DNA of 64,000 nt from Cytobacillus horneckiae (GTDB lineage: Bacteria; Bacillota; Bacilli; Bacillales; Cytobacillaceae), in NCBI RefSeq assembly GCF_002835735.1, contig NZ_PISD01000036.1:57668-121667 (forward strand), written 5' to 3'. The translations under genes and the position numbers were made by a program. Below, one piece after another: positions 55,489 through 63,883 of this stretch. Under the pieces are notes generated by a model. That model was not told where the DNA came from. It searched no databases and saw only the letters and a program-made list of their open reading frames with translations. Numbering within the stretch: position 1 is the first letter of the stretch; each line of letters begins with the position of its first letter.

Positions 55489-55679
55489 TATTGATTGCCT
55501 CCTTCTTGTACTGATTCCGATTTCTGAATCCACGTATCAACTTGCGATAAATAAGCTTGCGTGCGTGTATCGCGTCCGTCTCGTTGCATATATTGCGTCT
55601 TAACTTCCGCATAATGATTCTTTAGCGCGTCCACCGACATGCCCGCGAGCGTTTGTACGTGTAATTTTTCGTAGTTCAT
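55488..55679 (-). CDS. Small helical protein
   Basis: A 63-residue protein (MNYEKLHVQTLAGMSVDALK... QVDTWIQKSESVQ). ATG 55679 has GGAGG and overlaps the stop of the preceding frame as ATGA. The end overlaps the start of the coiled-coil gene. No family recognised. Confidence 0.7.
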   Translation of the reverse strand: MNYEKLHVQTLAGMSVDALKNHYAEVKTQYMQRDGRDTRTQAYLSQVDTWIQKSESVQEGGNQ

Positions 55680-56180
55680 TTCAATTCCTCCGTTATAGTT
55701 GATTTTCGTTGCAATGCATCTTTCGCCAAGCACTTTGACTCGTGAAGCCTTCCCTTGTCGCGAATGACTATCGACTCATTCCTCGGCCATCTAAGTCGTC
55801 GTTCAGATTTCGCACTGATATCATTCGTAAATACCATCGCTTTGTCGCCTGGCTCAAGTCGGTTCGCTATATGCCGATTCCAGGCATTAAACGTTGCCGT
55901 TCGCGAAAGTTTCTCATCGTAGTATAGACTCGCAATATAAACAGTATCATCATCAAGACGCTCGGCGATGCCTACTCCGGTTGCCCCGTCCGTTTTGATA
56001 GTCGTTACGTAAAATACTCTTCCTCCGATAATTAACCACTCCTTTAGGCATACGCCATTGTTTGCGCGGTCTGATTAAATGCTCGAAGCCTTCCGTATTG
56101 TTGATGAAGTATTGCACAAATGGTGTATACCAATCATCATAATAGGTTGGCAGATTTCGCTCTCGTTGGTCGCTGTTCAT
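55676..56180 (-). CDS. Gene read across a +1 frameshift (or two genes)
   Basis: From ATG 56180 the frame reads MNSDQRERNLPTYYDDWYTP... RKQWRMPK and then degrades into Arg-rich sequence ending at 55953. The +1 frame continues sensibly from the same point: EWLIIGGRVFYVTTIKTDG, VGIAERLDDDTVYIASLYYDE, NRLEPGDKAMVFTND... and stops at 55676-55678, in an ATGA overlap with the next ATG. Skipping the G at 56042 in CCTAAAGGAGTGG joins them to one 167-residue protein. Alternatives are a separate gene starting at ATT 56032, six bases after AAAGGAG, or a recent inactivating indel. Function unknown. Confidence 0.6.
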
Positions 56181-56737
56181 TCGGATACCTCCTCTTTTTC
56201 TGCAATTATCTTTAAAACTACTTCTTCCAATTCACGCACCAACATTTCATCACCGCTAACAAACTTACTGTATCGATGGATTTCTTCGTGTTTATCTTTA
56301 TTAAATCGTGCTCTGATTTCCTTGTCATGCTTGCGTTTGTTACAACTCTGACAAGCGACAACGATATTCGACTGCGTATTTGCACCGCCCTTACTTAATG
56401 GAATGATATGATCCATAGATAGCCGTGATTGATCTAACTTGGTCTCGCAATATGCGCACACGCCGTCAAAAAACTCGAAAACTTCAATAATCTGCTCAAC
56501 GGTTAAGTCATCAAAAACCTTATAACCTTGTTGTTTAATAGTCTTATGGCTTGTTTGAAGTGCCTGGCTAGCCTTTCCCCGAATGGTCCGACCATATTCC
56601 CGCATCCTTTTTGCTGCATCCGTGCGCTCACAATCTTTGCAGTAAGGGCGCCCATCCCGGTAAAAATCAGTATTTAGCTTTACTTGCTCACATTTAAAAC
56701 ACATTCTTTTCGGCTCATTATCAATTACAATCGTCAT
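56177..56737 (-). CDS. HNH endonuclease
   Basis: A 186-residue nuclease. The HNH core is CAYCETKLDQSRLSMDHIIPLSKGGANTQSNIVVACQSCNKRK, with CxxC pairs binding zinc and DH as catalytic centre. An additional N-terminal zinc ribbon (MCFKCEQVKLNTDFYRDGRPYCKDCE) is present. Phage HNH proteins act in DNA packaging or cleavage. AGGGGGAA before ATG 56737; its stop overlaps the next ATG. Confidence 0.87.
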   Translation of the reverse strand: MTIVIDNEPKRMCFKCEQVKLNTDFYRDGRPYCKDCERTDAAKRMREYGRTIRGKASQALQTSHKTIKQQGYKVFDDLTVEQIIEVFEFFDGVCAYCETKLDQSRLSMDHIIPLSKGGANTQSNIVVACQSCNKRKHDKEIRARFNKDKHEEIHRYSKFVSGDEMLVRELEEVVLKIIAEKEEVSE

Positions 56738-56749
56738 TAATAGTTCCCC

Positions 56750-57052
56750 CTATTGAATTAATTTAATGTTATTTTTCGCCAACACATCATCAAGCATATT
56801 TGCAAGGGTAGTGTTTTTATTTTTCTCTTCGAAAAGCTCTCGATTTAATTGGCGATGGTTAGTTGTAAACTCAACTTCGCAATCTTCTACGTCACACAAT
56901 GCGAATACTAACGACTTATAGGCAGCGTAAATCGAATTGCATCGTTCGTATGTTCGACTCCTTACAATCACATTCCCATCCAAATCCGTGAATATTGTCT
57001 CGGCCGCAAAGACTGCCGGATCAATACGTTCGATTTTTTGTTTCAAATACAT
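56750..57052 (-). CDS. Element protein of unknown function
   Basis: A 100-residue protein (MYLKQKIERIDPAVFAAETIF, TYERCNSIYAAYKSLVFALCD). No recognised domain; ATG 57052 has AAGGAGG 7 bases upstream. It lies between the XRE and HNH genes on the same strand. Confidence 0.65.
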   Translation of the reverse strand: MYLKQKIERIDPAVFAAETIFTDLDGNVIVRSRTYERCNSIYAAYKSLVFALCDVEDCEVEFTTNHRQLNRELFEEKNKNTTLANMLDDVLAKNNIKLIQ

Positions 57053-57107
57053 TGACAATCCTCCTTATTAAACTTATAATGTTATTGACGATAAAATAAA
57101 ATGGATA

Positions 57108-57326
57108 TCATATGGAGTTTTTCAAGAATTGATTATAAAAATGGTAAAATTCATCGGTAAATCCCATTTCAATTTTGGCAAGTTTAGCACGCATTAAATC
57201 CGAAATACCTCGCGTCCCTTTCTCAATAGCACAGACAGTCGAGGTCGAAACTCCAAGCCTACCCGCAAATTCTTCTTGCGATTCACCGAGATAATACCTA
57301 ATTGCTTTCGCTTTTTTAGCATCCAC
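57108..57326 (-). CDS. XRE-family helix-turn-helix protein
   Basis: A 72-residue protein consisting of one HTH (YLGESQEEFAGRLGVSTSTVCAIEKGTRGIS) and a short tail. Starts at GTG 57326 beneath AAGGAGG. As it lies inside the leftward cluster it may regulate late or replication genes of the element. Confidence 0.82.
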   Translation of the reverse strand: MDAKKAKAIRYYLGESQEEFAGRLGVSTSTVCAIEKGTRGISDLMRAKLAKIEMGFTDEFYHFYNQFLKNSI

Positions 57327-57364
57327 TATTAAAACCTCCTTTTTATTTACTATTTGGGCAAAAA

Positions 57365-58111
57365 TTAACGGGCTTCCTTGCCCATACCTATATTTAACGT
57401 GGTTTCTTGGACGCTTTCACGGCATATCCCTACTACTTTTTCGTATAATTTGGCTTCTTTTTCTATTGAACTTGCACGACTTCTTCTCTCTTCCGTTTCC
57501 CTATCGCGATAACCTTTATAAGTCTCTGCTTTCGCTCCTATTTCCAGCAATGTTTTTGGCTCGAATAAACGTTCATGCTTAAAATAAGCGTCGTCTTTTT
57601 CTGCTTGTCTAGCTTCGCTGTAAGCACTCGGCGGTAAATATGTGCCAGCTTTCTTAAAATTCGCTAATGATTCATGTTCGCGTTTTCTGCAATCATTCGA
57701 GCAAAACTTCTGATCCTTGCGACGTGGAATAAAATAGTCAAGGCAAAATCGATGCTCACACGGTTTGAATTTCTTTCGCTCGGCTGAATACTGTTCGCGA
57801 GTTATTTTACCGCGTTCCAAACGTGTTAATAAATTATCGACCAGGTCCGGCAAAGTAAACGACGATTTATGAACATACTGGCGTTCTAGCTCCGCCCATT
57901 CTGCGCGCGTCCTTTGTTTAATGGCTTCTCGTTCAATATTCTCGCCCACCATGAAATAGATGCCGCCGAGTAAAGCAAGTTTTGTTGTTGATGGAGCAGG
58001 CTCCTTTTCTAGGTAACTATTAACATCGCGATTTAATGCCTCTACGTCTATTTGATTCGCTCTCTCGTACTCCATTCTTAAGTCGTATAACGGTGAATTG
58101 GCTCTTTTCAA
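57365..58111 (-). CDS. Zinc-finger protein of unknown function
   Basis: A 248-residue, strongly charged protein with one Cys4 cluster CEHRFCLDYFIPRRKDQKFC...CRKREH (about residues 117-145), of the kind seen in CGNR or treble-clef DNA-binding domains. The regions on both sides are helical (YERANQIDVEALNRDVNSYLE, RSRASSIEKEAKLYEKVV). Starts at TTG 58111 with GGAGAAG. Follows the helicase-like gene and may act in replication. Confidence 0.65.
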   Translation of the reverse strand: MKRANSPLYDLRMEYERANQIDVEALNRDVNSYLEKEPAPSTTKLALLGGIYFMVGENIEREAIKQRTRAEWAELERQYVHKSSFTLPDLVDNLLTRLERGKITREQYSAERKKFKPCEHRFCLDYFIPRRKDQKFCSNDCRKREHESLANFKKAGTYLPPSAYSEARQAEKDDAYFKHERLFEPKTLLEIGAKAETYKGYRDRETEERRSRASSIEKEAKLYEKVVGICRESVQETTLNIGMGKEAR

Positions 58112-58158
58112 TAATATCTTCTCCTTTGTTTTTCTACTTGTCCTGAACGGGACAGCTA

Positions 58159-59367
58159 TTAAATTTCGTATTTAGCCCAAGCATTTAATAATCCCCGCAT
58201 ACGCTCAGCCGGAATATAGGCATGGATTGATTGCCCGTTTCTAATCCTAGAACGCCATAACCACTGAACTAATTCACTGAGCGCGTATAGGTCCTCGTTA
58301 ACAGAAATATGGTTGTCTTGAAAGAAAGCCGCCTTGTCTTTATTCATGAACCTATTCATTAAATACGCAACCGCTCGACGATCTGCATACTCGTTTGTGG
58401 CTCTGGTATTATGCGGTATGAATGATTTTTTAAATCCTCTTGGCGCTATCAAGGGTTCTACCTCCTTCAGTGTAGAGATATAGACATCATCTTTCTTAGC
58501 GTTATTGGCATACCGTCTGAAAAAGTTTGCAGTATTATTCTTAATTTGCCTCAATGTACTATCATCGTATTTTTTTAGCTTCGCTTGACTAAGTGCATAT
58601 TTCCCGCGTCCTACTTCATTCATTTTCCCATCGTAAACTTCGATCAGTGAATACAATTCTTCACGCTTTTCCTTTGTCACGTCATGCACACATAGTTCAT
58701 ATACGTCACCGACCTTTTCTACGCTTCTGTAATCATACTTAAATCCAAACATATCAAAGTAATAACGCTGCATCTGGCACTTGAATAGGTACGTCAGTAC
58801 AATTGCCTTTGGAAACGCCTTAAACACACCTGGCGGAAAGGCCCATACCATAAACGACCCGCGAAATAGATAAAGATTGCCCGCCTGCGCTAACTCTCGA
58901 ATATCCCTATAACGCCCCGCATCTTCCGAATCACCCGTCCAATCAACCCGCATTGTCTCTTCGTTTATCACTATATCTCCATTCACTTTCAGTCGATTGA
59001 TATCCGTCGTCTTAATCGAAACACTTTCAACAACGTCCATCACTTCGTCTAATATCAGTGTATAGCCCGATTGTTCCAACAGTTCCACAACTTCCTCGTC
59101 AGCTCGCGAAAATAATGCGTGCGTGCTTACAATATCTCGATTATTTGCGATTAACCTTTTCAAATCCTCCAACTTTGACGTACCGTTATAAATCGTCGGC
59201 TCAACGAATTTCCTTTCAACAACGCTTTTTTTAATCCGTTCTACTTCCGAGAGAAACGGCGTGATATAGATAAAATTTTCGACCGCGTTCGTCTTATTCA
59301 TATGCTGAATCGCCCATTGCGTTTTGCCCGAACCCATAACTGCGTCAATTACTGTGATTTCCGTCAT
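58159..59367 (-). CDS. P-loop helicase-like protein
   Basis: A 402-residue ATPase. Walker A is VIDAVMGSGKTQWA at the N terminus, Walker B LILDEVMDVVE near residue 105; IYITPFLSEVERIK and DIVSTHALF match helicase motifs Ia and II-III of superfamily 2. The second RecA-like half is poorly conserved, so it may be a divergent or partial helicase, used in replication of the element. AGGAGG before ATG 59367. Confidence 0.75.
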   Translation of the reverse strand: MTEITVIDAVMGSGKTQWAIQHMNKTNAVENFIYITPFLSEVERIKKSVVERKFVEPTIYNGTSKLEDLKRLIANNRDIVSTHALFSRADEEVVELLEQSGYTLILDEVMDVVESVSIKTTDINRLKVNGDIVINEETMRVDWTGDSEDAGRYRDIRELAQAGNLYLFRGSFMVWAFPPGVFKAFPKAIVLTYLFKCQMQRYYFDMFGFKYDYRSVEKVGDVYELCVHDVTKEKREELYSLIEVYDGKMNEVGRGKYALSQAKLKKYDDSTLRQIKNNTANFFRRYANNAKKDDVYISTLKEVEPLIAPRGFKKSFIPHNTRATNEYADRRAVAYLMNRFMNKDKAAFFQDNHISVNEDLYALSELVQWLWRSRIRNGQSIHAYIPAERMRGLLNAWAKYEI

Positions 59368-59597
59368 TAATAATCGCCTCCTATTTTTTCAAGCCCGTAC
59401 GGATTCTGCGACATTTCCGTCGCAAAATTTCTCAGAAACGTTGATATACCGCGGTTTACAGCACCTCTCCCTTAAATATAAAAGAGCATAGTATTTAAAC
59501 CCTTGCGCCATTTCGTTTCACTACATGTCGCTGTGCTTTTAATTAAAACCTTTCGCGACAATATACATAACAGCACGAACGTTAGTGAGTGCAGGCG

Positions 59598-60470
59598 TTA
59601 GCCTGTTGCTTTTCGGTTTTTGATGTATAGCCGTTTGAATAAATCGTAACCAACGTTATATCTTTGCGATACCCACTCATTCCCTCCGCTGTCAGGATGC
59701 GCTTTTGCCCTAGCTTTCCTAAACGCTCGATCTATCTCACTTAGCGACGCAGTTTCGTCTAACCCTACCATCGAAGCAAAAATTCCCATACCGTTATCGC
59801 CTCCCCTAAAGAACGAATTGGCCAGCTTCTCCGTATTTAACGCCCTGGTTAAGCGATTTATTTCGTCATCCTTTCGCTTATTATCAGCAGACGCTTCTTG
59901 TAGCTTTCCTTTCAGCGTAGCAATTTCCGTCTCTAAGGCAGATACTTCTGTCCGCAATTCTTTCTCAGAATCTATCGGGCTGCTTTCCTTATGTCGCTTT
60001 GGTTTCTTAGCAGGATACTCCTTTCCGTCCGAACCTTTTACGCGATTACCTGTCCCGCTTGGGACACCTTTTAACCAACGTTCAACAGACGACTTGCTGA
60101 CGCCGACCCATTCTGCAATCTGACGATAGGACCGTTGTTCCGCTCGAAGCTCCCTCGCTCGTTTCTTTTTATCTGCTGTAGATATAGTTCTAGCGGTTGC
60201 GTTAGATGTATGTGCAACCTCAAGCTTCTCCTCTTCTGACATAGGAATCGTTATGAGACAAGCTACCTCATCGAAATCTAGTAATTTCGCAGCTTTCAGT
60301 CTTTGATGCCCATCTAAAACGGTTAAATTCTCGTCAAGTAACAGTGGATAAATTATCATTTCTTTCGATTTAATATCTTCTACTAAACTTTTAAACGCTT
60401 CTTTATTCATATCTGGCCAGACCTGGTAATGCTTTACTTTAATTTGGTCAACTTTAATCTGCTGTACCAT
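59598..60470 (-). CDS. ParB-HTH-coiled coil-J domain fusion
   Basis: A 290-residue protein with four parts: a ParB-like N domain (IKVDQIKVKHYQVWP, VLDGHQRLKAAKLL), a helix-turn-helix (RSYRQIAEWVGVSKSSVERW), a coiled coil (KELRTEVSALETEIATLKGKL, about residues 170-215), and a C-terminal J-like domain (DETASLSEIDRAFRKARAKAHPDSGGN) with the HPD motif. A J domain normally recruits DnaK, so the protein may bring host chaperone to an origin or partition site. ATG 60470 has GGAGGTG. The region upstream holds repeats that could be its binding sites. Confidence 0.8.
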   Translation of the reverse strand: MVQQIKVDQIKVKHYQVWPDMNKEAFKSLVEDIKSKEMIIYPLLLDENLTVLDGHQRLKAAKLLDFDEVACLITIPMSEEEKLEVAHTSNATARTISTADKKKRARELRAEQRSYRQIAEWVGVSKSSVERWLKGVPSGTGNRVKGSDGKEYPAKKPKRHKESSPIDSEKELRTEVSALETEIATLKGKLQEASADNKRKDDEINRLTRALNTEKLANSFFRGGDNGMGIFASMVGLDETASLSEIDRAFRKARAKAHPDSGGNEWVSQRYNVGYDLFKRLYIKNRKATG

Positions 60471-60499
60471 TGGGACACCTCCAAAAAGTTTGTTCATAA

Positions 60500-61497
60500 A
60501 ATAGTACCCTGCTCATTTCCATTTCGCACAACCTTCACTCTATAATAGGAGATGACTTATAAAACCGCGCAACTTTTCGTCTACAGTATAATATAGGCGC
60601 AACTTTTCCTTTTCGGACGAATTTATAAGTACAATTCATAGGACGCATGAGCCACTAACTTCGGACAATCTCTTCACCCCCACTTAGTATGACGCCTTAG
60701 CCAATAGTTCAGCGCATTTTTGTCTATATAAGACTTAATGGCTTTTCACTTAATTTCTGACATGTTTTACAAAAGTTTTTTGCCGTACATAGAATACAAT
60801 GCAAAAAAACTTAATTTCGCCCAATAAAAATTAAAATAATTACCTCCTTATTGAAAATAACGAAAATATAACTAATTTCTTACCTAAGTTTTGATAAATA
60901 TTTTTCCTTCTATAAGATAAGATTCCGTAACGATTAATTTCTTACATGAAATAACTCGAAATCTCCTTCATAAAGGTGGTACATTTGATAAATCGTTTTC
61001 AAACACTTTTCAGAAAAAAAACTTAATATCGTGAACCCTATATTTTATATAACGTCTGACTATCGCAAACTGGACAATTTTCTCCTTCATATGTAAGGTA
61101 CAATTGAAAAGTTAATTTCGCGCAACCTTCGCTTTAAATAACGGATGACTTTCGGATAGTGGAACTTTTCGATACTCAAAAGGTGATACGTTTGTTATTT
61201 AATTTCAAGCAATATAATCGAAAAAAAGCTAGGCGCGTCCGTCATATTGCCTTCGCAGTGTCCAAATAAAGTCACAACGGAACATCATTCATCTGTGTAA
61301 AGTGTTGATAAATACGCCACATGTGTCGCTTTTCCATTAAAACGAAAATAGGCCGACAACTTGTGACGACCCAGCACACAACGTACTATATTTGCCGATA
61401 TAATAAGCTCCGTGCCAGGTCGCGTGTCGATTATGTCCGCTTGCCGATGCACCCTTGCCACCGATGCATCGACTTAACGGATCACCTTTCCGTAACT
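60500..61497. other. Repeat-rich non-coding kilobase
   Basis: No supported gene in about 1 kb. A 57-59 bp segment at 60521-60579 recurs with changes at 61115-61171 (ATTTCGCACAACCTTCACTC / ATTTCGCGCAACCTTCGCTT). Shorter motifs recur: TTAATTTCTTACATG-like at about 60750, 60873 and 60934; AAAAACTTAATTTCGC-like at about 60807, 61018 and 61109; GGTACATTTGA-like at about 60979, 61097 and 61184. Such dispersed iteron-like motifs beside a ParB-type gene suggest an origin, partition or regulatory region. A 64-residue plus frame at 61321 has no support. Confidence 0.55.
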
Positions 61498-61734
61498 TTA
61501 GACCGCAGCCATTAAGTCTATAAGCACCGACGGGTCCTCGCGCATGTACTCATCGCCCGCTTTATCTAAATCGACCAATACTACGCCTTGCTCGTCCGTT
61601 AATTGCGCCTCATACAAGCCAAGCTCTCCGTTGCCTGCCACGAATACTTTGCCGTTCGGGAATAATATTCCGCTTTCGTTGTCCGCTTCGCTCGTAACAC
61701 CTTCAAAAATATATCGCACAGTTACCTTCGTCAT
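61498..61734 (-). CDS. Small acidic element protein
   Basis: A 78-residue acidic protein (MTKVTVRYIFEGVTSEADNE, GILFPNGKVFVAGNGELGLYE). It resembles the next gene upstream in layout: VxVxxIxEG, then GI(L/V)F and a hydrophobic strand, so the two may be paralogues. GGAGG before ATG 61734. Confidence 0.7.
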   Translation of the reverse strand: MTKVTVRYIFEGVTSEADNESGILFPNGKVFVAGNGELGLYEAQLTDEQGVVLVDLDKAGDEYMREDPSVLIDLMAAV

Positions 61735-61735
61735 T

Positions 61736-61981
61736 TTAAATTCCTCCGTTATTTAAAATTAGATTTATTAATAAGTCTCGATCGCATTCCAACGATTCAT
61801 AGTCAGCAACAATCGCCACATCGTCGCCTTTCATTTCAACTAGATTATAAATACTGACGCCACCAATATCGTCGACCGCAAGAACTATGTCATTATCGAA
61901 AACAATGCCGTTTTCATGATATATTTCGCCCGGCGGCGACCAACCTTCGCTAATAAATTCGACCTTTACTTGCTTCAACAC
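61736..61981 (-). CDS. Small acidic element protein, related to its neighbour
   Basis: An 81-residue acidic protein (KQVKVEFISEGWSPPGEIYHE, GIVFDNDIVLAVDDIGGVSIYN). The pattern matches the 78-residue protein downstream, only one base away. Starts at GTG 61981 beneath AGGAGGG. No known family. Confidence 0.7.
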   Translation of the reverse strand: MLKQVKVEFISEGWSPPGEIYHENGIVFDNDIVLAVDDIGGVSIYNLVEMKGDDVAIVADYESLECDRDLLINLILNNGGI

Positions 61982-62272
61982 TTAAAACCCTCCTAGCGAT
62001 GCATATTTACGTATCACGTCGATAAAGCTTGCGCCTGCCAGCCAGTTAAGCTCTTCCGCCGTCACCGCATGCTCGATTGATACCCGGAATATTCGACACT
62101 TGGCTAAATCAATTTCGTTTTCAATCGGCTGCTCGGCGACGCGGAACGTCAGCCCTTCGTAACCTCCATGCTCTGCGGTTACATCGTCCGCAAATAAAAT
62201 AGTCGGCTCTGTCATTGGCTCGAAGCCATCGTTGCTAGAATCGATAAAACGGATTAAATTAAGTTTAGTCAC
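61982..62272 (-). CDS. Small element protein
   Basis: A 96-residue protein (TKLNLIRFIDSSNDGFEPM, AVTAEELNWLAGASFIDVIRKY). Starts at GTG 62272, within the last codons of the membrane peptide gene (GTGACTAA). No family recognised. Confidence 0.7.
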   Translation of the reverse strand: MTKLNLIRFIDSSNDGFEPMTEPTILFADDVTAEHGGYEGLTFRVAEQPIENEIDLAKCRIFRVSIEHAVTAEELNWLAGASFIDVIRKYASLGGF

Positions 62273-62351
62273 TCGACATCACCCACCCAATAAAAGATGC
62301 TGCGATAATTCCTGCCCACAAAAACCACAAGTAAGCTACTACGATCCCCAT
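62265..62351 (-). CDS. 28-residue membrane peptide
   Basis: Reads MGIVVAYLWFLWAGIIAA then SFIGWVMSSD. ATG 62351 is preceded by TGGAGG with 6 bases spacing. One hydrophobic helix. Its stop codon overlaps the GTG start of the next gene, so it looks like a translated leader gene of the leftward operon. No family known. Confidence 0.6.
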   Translation of the reverse strand: MGIVVAYLWFLWAGIIAASFIGWVMSSD

Positions 62352-62366
62352 TCCAACGCCTCCATA

Positions 62367-62418
62367 ATTACGTTATTTAGTAATTTATACCCTTAGTATA
62401 ATTACGTTATTTAGTAAT
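62367..62418. promoter_or_regulatory. Paired palindromic operators
   Basis: ATTACGTTATTTAGTAAT (inverted ATTAC-8-GTAAT) occurs at 62367-62384 and 62401-62418, 34 bases apart. A degenerate third site ATTACGAAATTGCGAAAT lies at 62431. They lie between the leftward small-gene operon and the rightward XRE gene, the usual place for a Cro/CI switch. TATAAT at about 62463 would serve the XRE gene. Confidence 0.7.
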
Positions 62419-62498
62419 GTCAACAAATAAATTACGAAATTGCGAAATTTTTATTTTTATCTTATAATACAAGTAGTATTGAAGGGAGGAGCTTACTA

Positions 62499-62759
62499 TT
62501 GAGAGTTAAATTGCAAATAAAATTGGACAAGGTATTGAAAGATAGAGGTATGACGCAACTGGATTTAGCTAGGCTTATTGATGAGGATAGGGAAAAACGA
62601 GGTATAGAAAAGCGAGTTAGAACCGCGGCAATCAGTGAATTATATAACAATCAACGCAAATCAATTAATAAAGAACTAATAGAAGAAATCGCTAGTGTAT
62701 TAAATATCGCTGACATTGACAATCTCATAGACTTTAAGGAAGTAAAAGCCCCCGAATAG
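62499..62759 (+). CDS. Cro/CI-type regulator
   Basis: An 86-residue DNA-binding protein; LDKVLKDRGMTQLDLARLI and RTAAISELYNNQRKSI form the helix-turn-helix. It starts at TTG 62499 with AAGGGAGGAG. It is the only clearly rightward gene here, facing the leftward operon across the paired palindromes, so it is the likely repressor of the element. Confidence 0.85.
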   Translation: MRVKLQIKLDKVLKDRGMTQLDLARLIDEDREKRGIEKRVRTAAISELYNNQRKSINKELIEEIASVLNIADIDNLIDFKEVKAPE

Positions 62760-62775
62760 TCGGAGGCTCTTTTTA
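62747..62775. terminator. Terminator between XRE and integrase genes
   Basis: AGCCCCCGA and TCGGAGGCT form a stem, then T5; it overlaps the stop of the XRE gene and serves both converging genes. Confidence 0.8.
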
Positions 62776-63732
62776 TAGGTGTTTTCGTAAATCTCGCGCT
62801 ACCTCTTCTTTGTCTAAGTGTAAATAACTTGTTGTAACGGAGATATTACTATGACCTAGCGCCCTGGAAATTAAAGCGACACTAGCACCTTTATTATATA
62901 AATTTTTCGCGAAACCACGCCGTAAATCATGCGGTCGAATATTACTTATACCGAATTTTTCAGAGTAACTTTTCAATCTCTTTGGAATTATGTTATTGGT
63001 TTTATTGTCACTTATTGAATTAGCGTTCCTCGTGATAAATACAAATGAATTTTCCTTATTATTGTTGTGTATTATTTTCTCGTTTTGCCTAATTAGCGCC
63101 TTTAATAATCTATGTAAAACTTCATCAAATGGAAGCAGTAATTGTTCGTGATTCTTCATTATTGATCCATCCAATTTTAGCATATTTATATCGAAATCAA
63201 TATGTTTTACTTGTAGTAAAGAAAGAGTGTTTAATCTTATACCTGTACGGTACATTAGTAGTGCAGCTGTTCCATCCCTCAATTGTATGTAGTCTTTAAA
63301 ATCTAATTTTGATAACAACTGATTAATATCCTCATCAGTAGTTCCCTCCTTTATCTTGCTGTCCACTTTAACTTTGATTAATTTCCAGAAGTTATTTTCT
63401 ATCCACCCATTATCGAGGCACCTTGATAAGAATGCTTTTAAACACTTCAACCTTGTTAATCGGGTTTGATTACTTACATTCATTTTCGATAACCAATAAT
63501 ATATAGAAGATACATCAATATCTTGCACTTTTCGGACACCTGTTTCCTTAATAAAGTTAGAAACATGCAACTCGTAATCTCTAATTGTCCGCGGTCTATT
63601 ACCACTAATCTCCATTTGCTTAATTACCATAGATAAAGCTTCAATAATTGTTTCAGGTAATTTTCTAAAAATATTGTCTTTAAGCTCGTTTAAATCTTCT
63701 GTAATAGTATAAATATCTTTTTTCCTTGTCAT
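62773..63732 (-). CDS. Tyrosine recombinase/integrase
   Basis: A 319-residue phage-type integrase. The N-terminal SAM-like domain covers about residues 35-120 (RTIRDYELHVSNFIKETGV). The catalytic domain contains MYRTGIRLNTLSLL (Arg), HDLRRGFAKNLY (His-x-x-Arg), LGHSNISVTTSYLHLD (His and the Tyr nucleophile). AAAGGAGGG before ATG 63732. It probably directed insertion into yutM, though it is not next to the visible left junction and so should lie nearer the right one. Confidence 0.92.
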   Translation of the reverse strand: MTRKKDIYTITEDLNELKDNIFRKLPETIIEALSMVIKQMEISGNRPRTIRDYELHVSNFIKETGVRKVQDIDVSSIYYWLSKMNVSNQTRLTRLKCLKAFLSRCLDNGWIENNFWKLIKVKVDSKIKEGTTDEDINQLLSKLDFKDYIQLRDGTAALLMYRTGIRLNTLSLLQVKHIDFDINMLKLDGSIMKNHEQLLLPFDEVLHRLLKALIRQNEKIIHNNNKENSFVFITRNANSISDNKTNNIIPKRLKSYSEKFGISNIRPHDLRRGFAKNLYNKGASVALISRALGHSNISVTTSYLHLDKEEVARDLRKHL

Positions 63733-63883
63733 ATTAAACCCTCCTTTTTAACGGTTATGATATCATATGAAACGGATAACAAAAACCGTCATGGTACTTA
63801 CAGCCACAAGGTTTTCCATCGTCTTTTCTTCGTCTATTACACGTCTGTTAACGCGTCAATTTGTCGTTAAGGAGTGATCTGAA

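Noticed and set aside
61321..61515. 64-residue plus-strand frame in the repeat-rich kilobase
   Set aside because: Opposite to surrounding genes, Arg/His/Cys-rich random-looking product, no good ribosome site.
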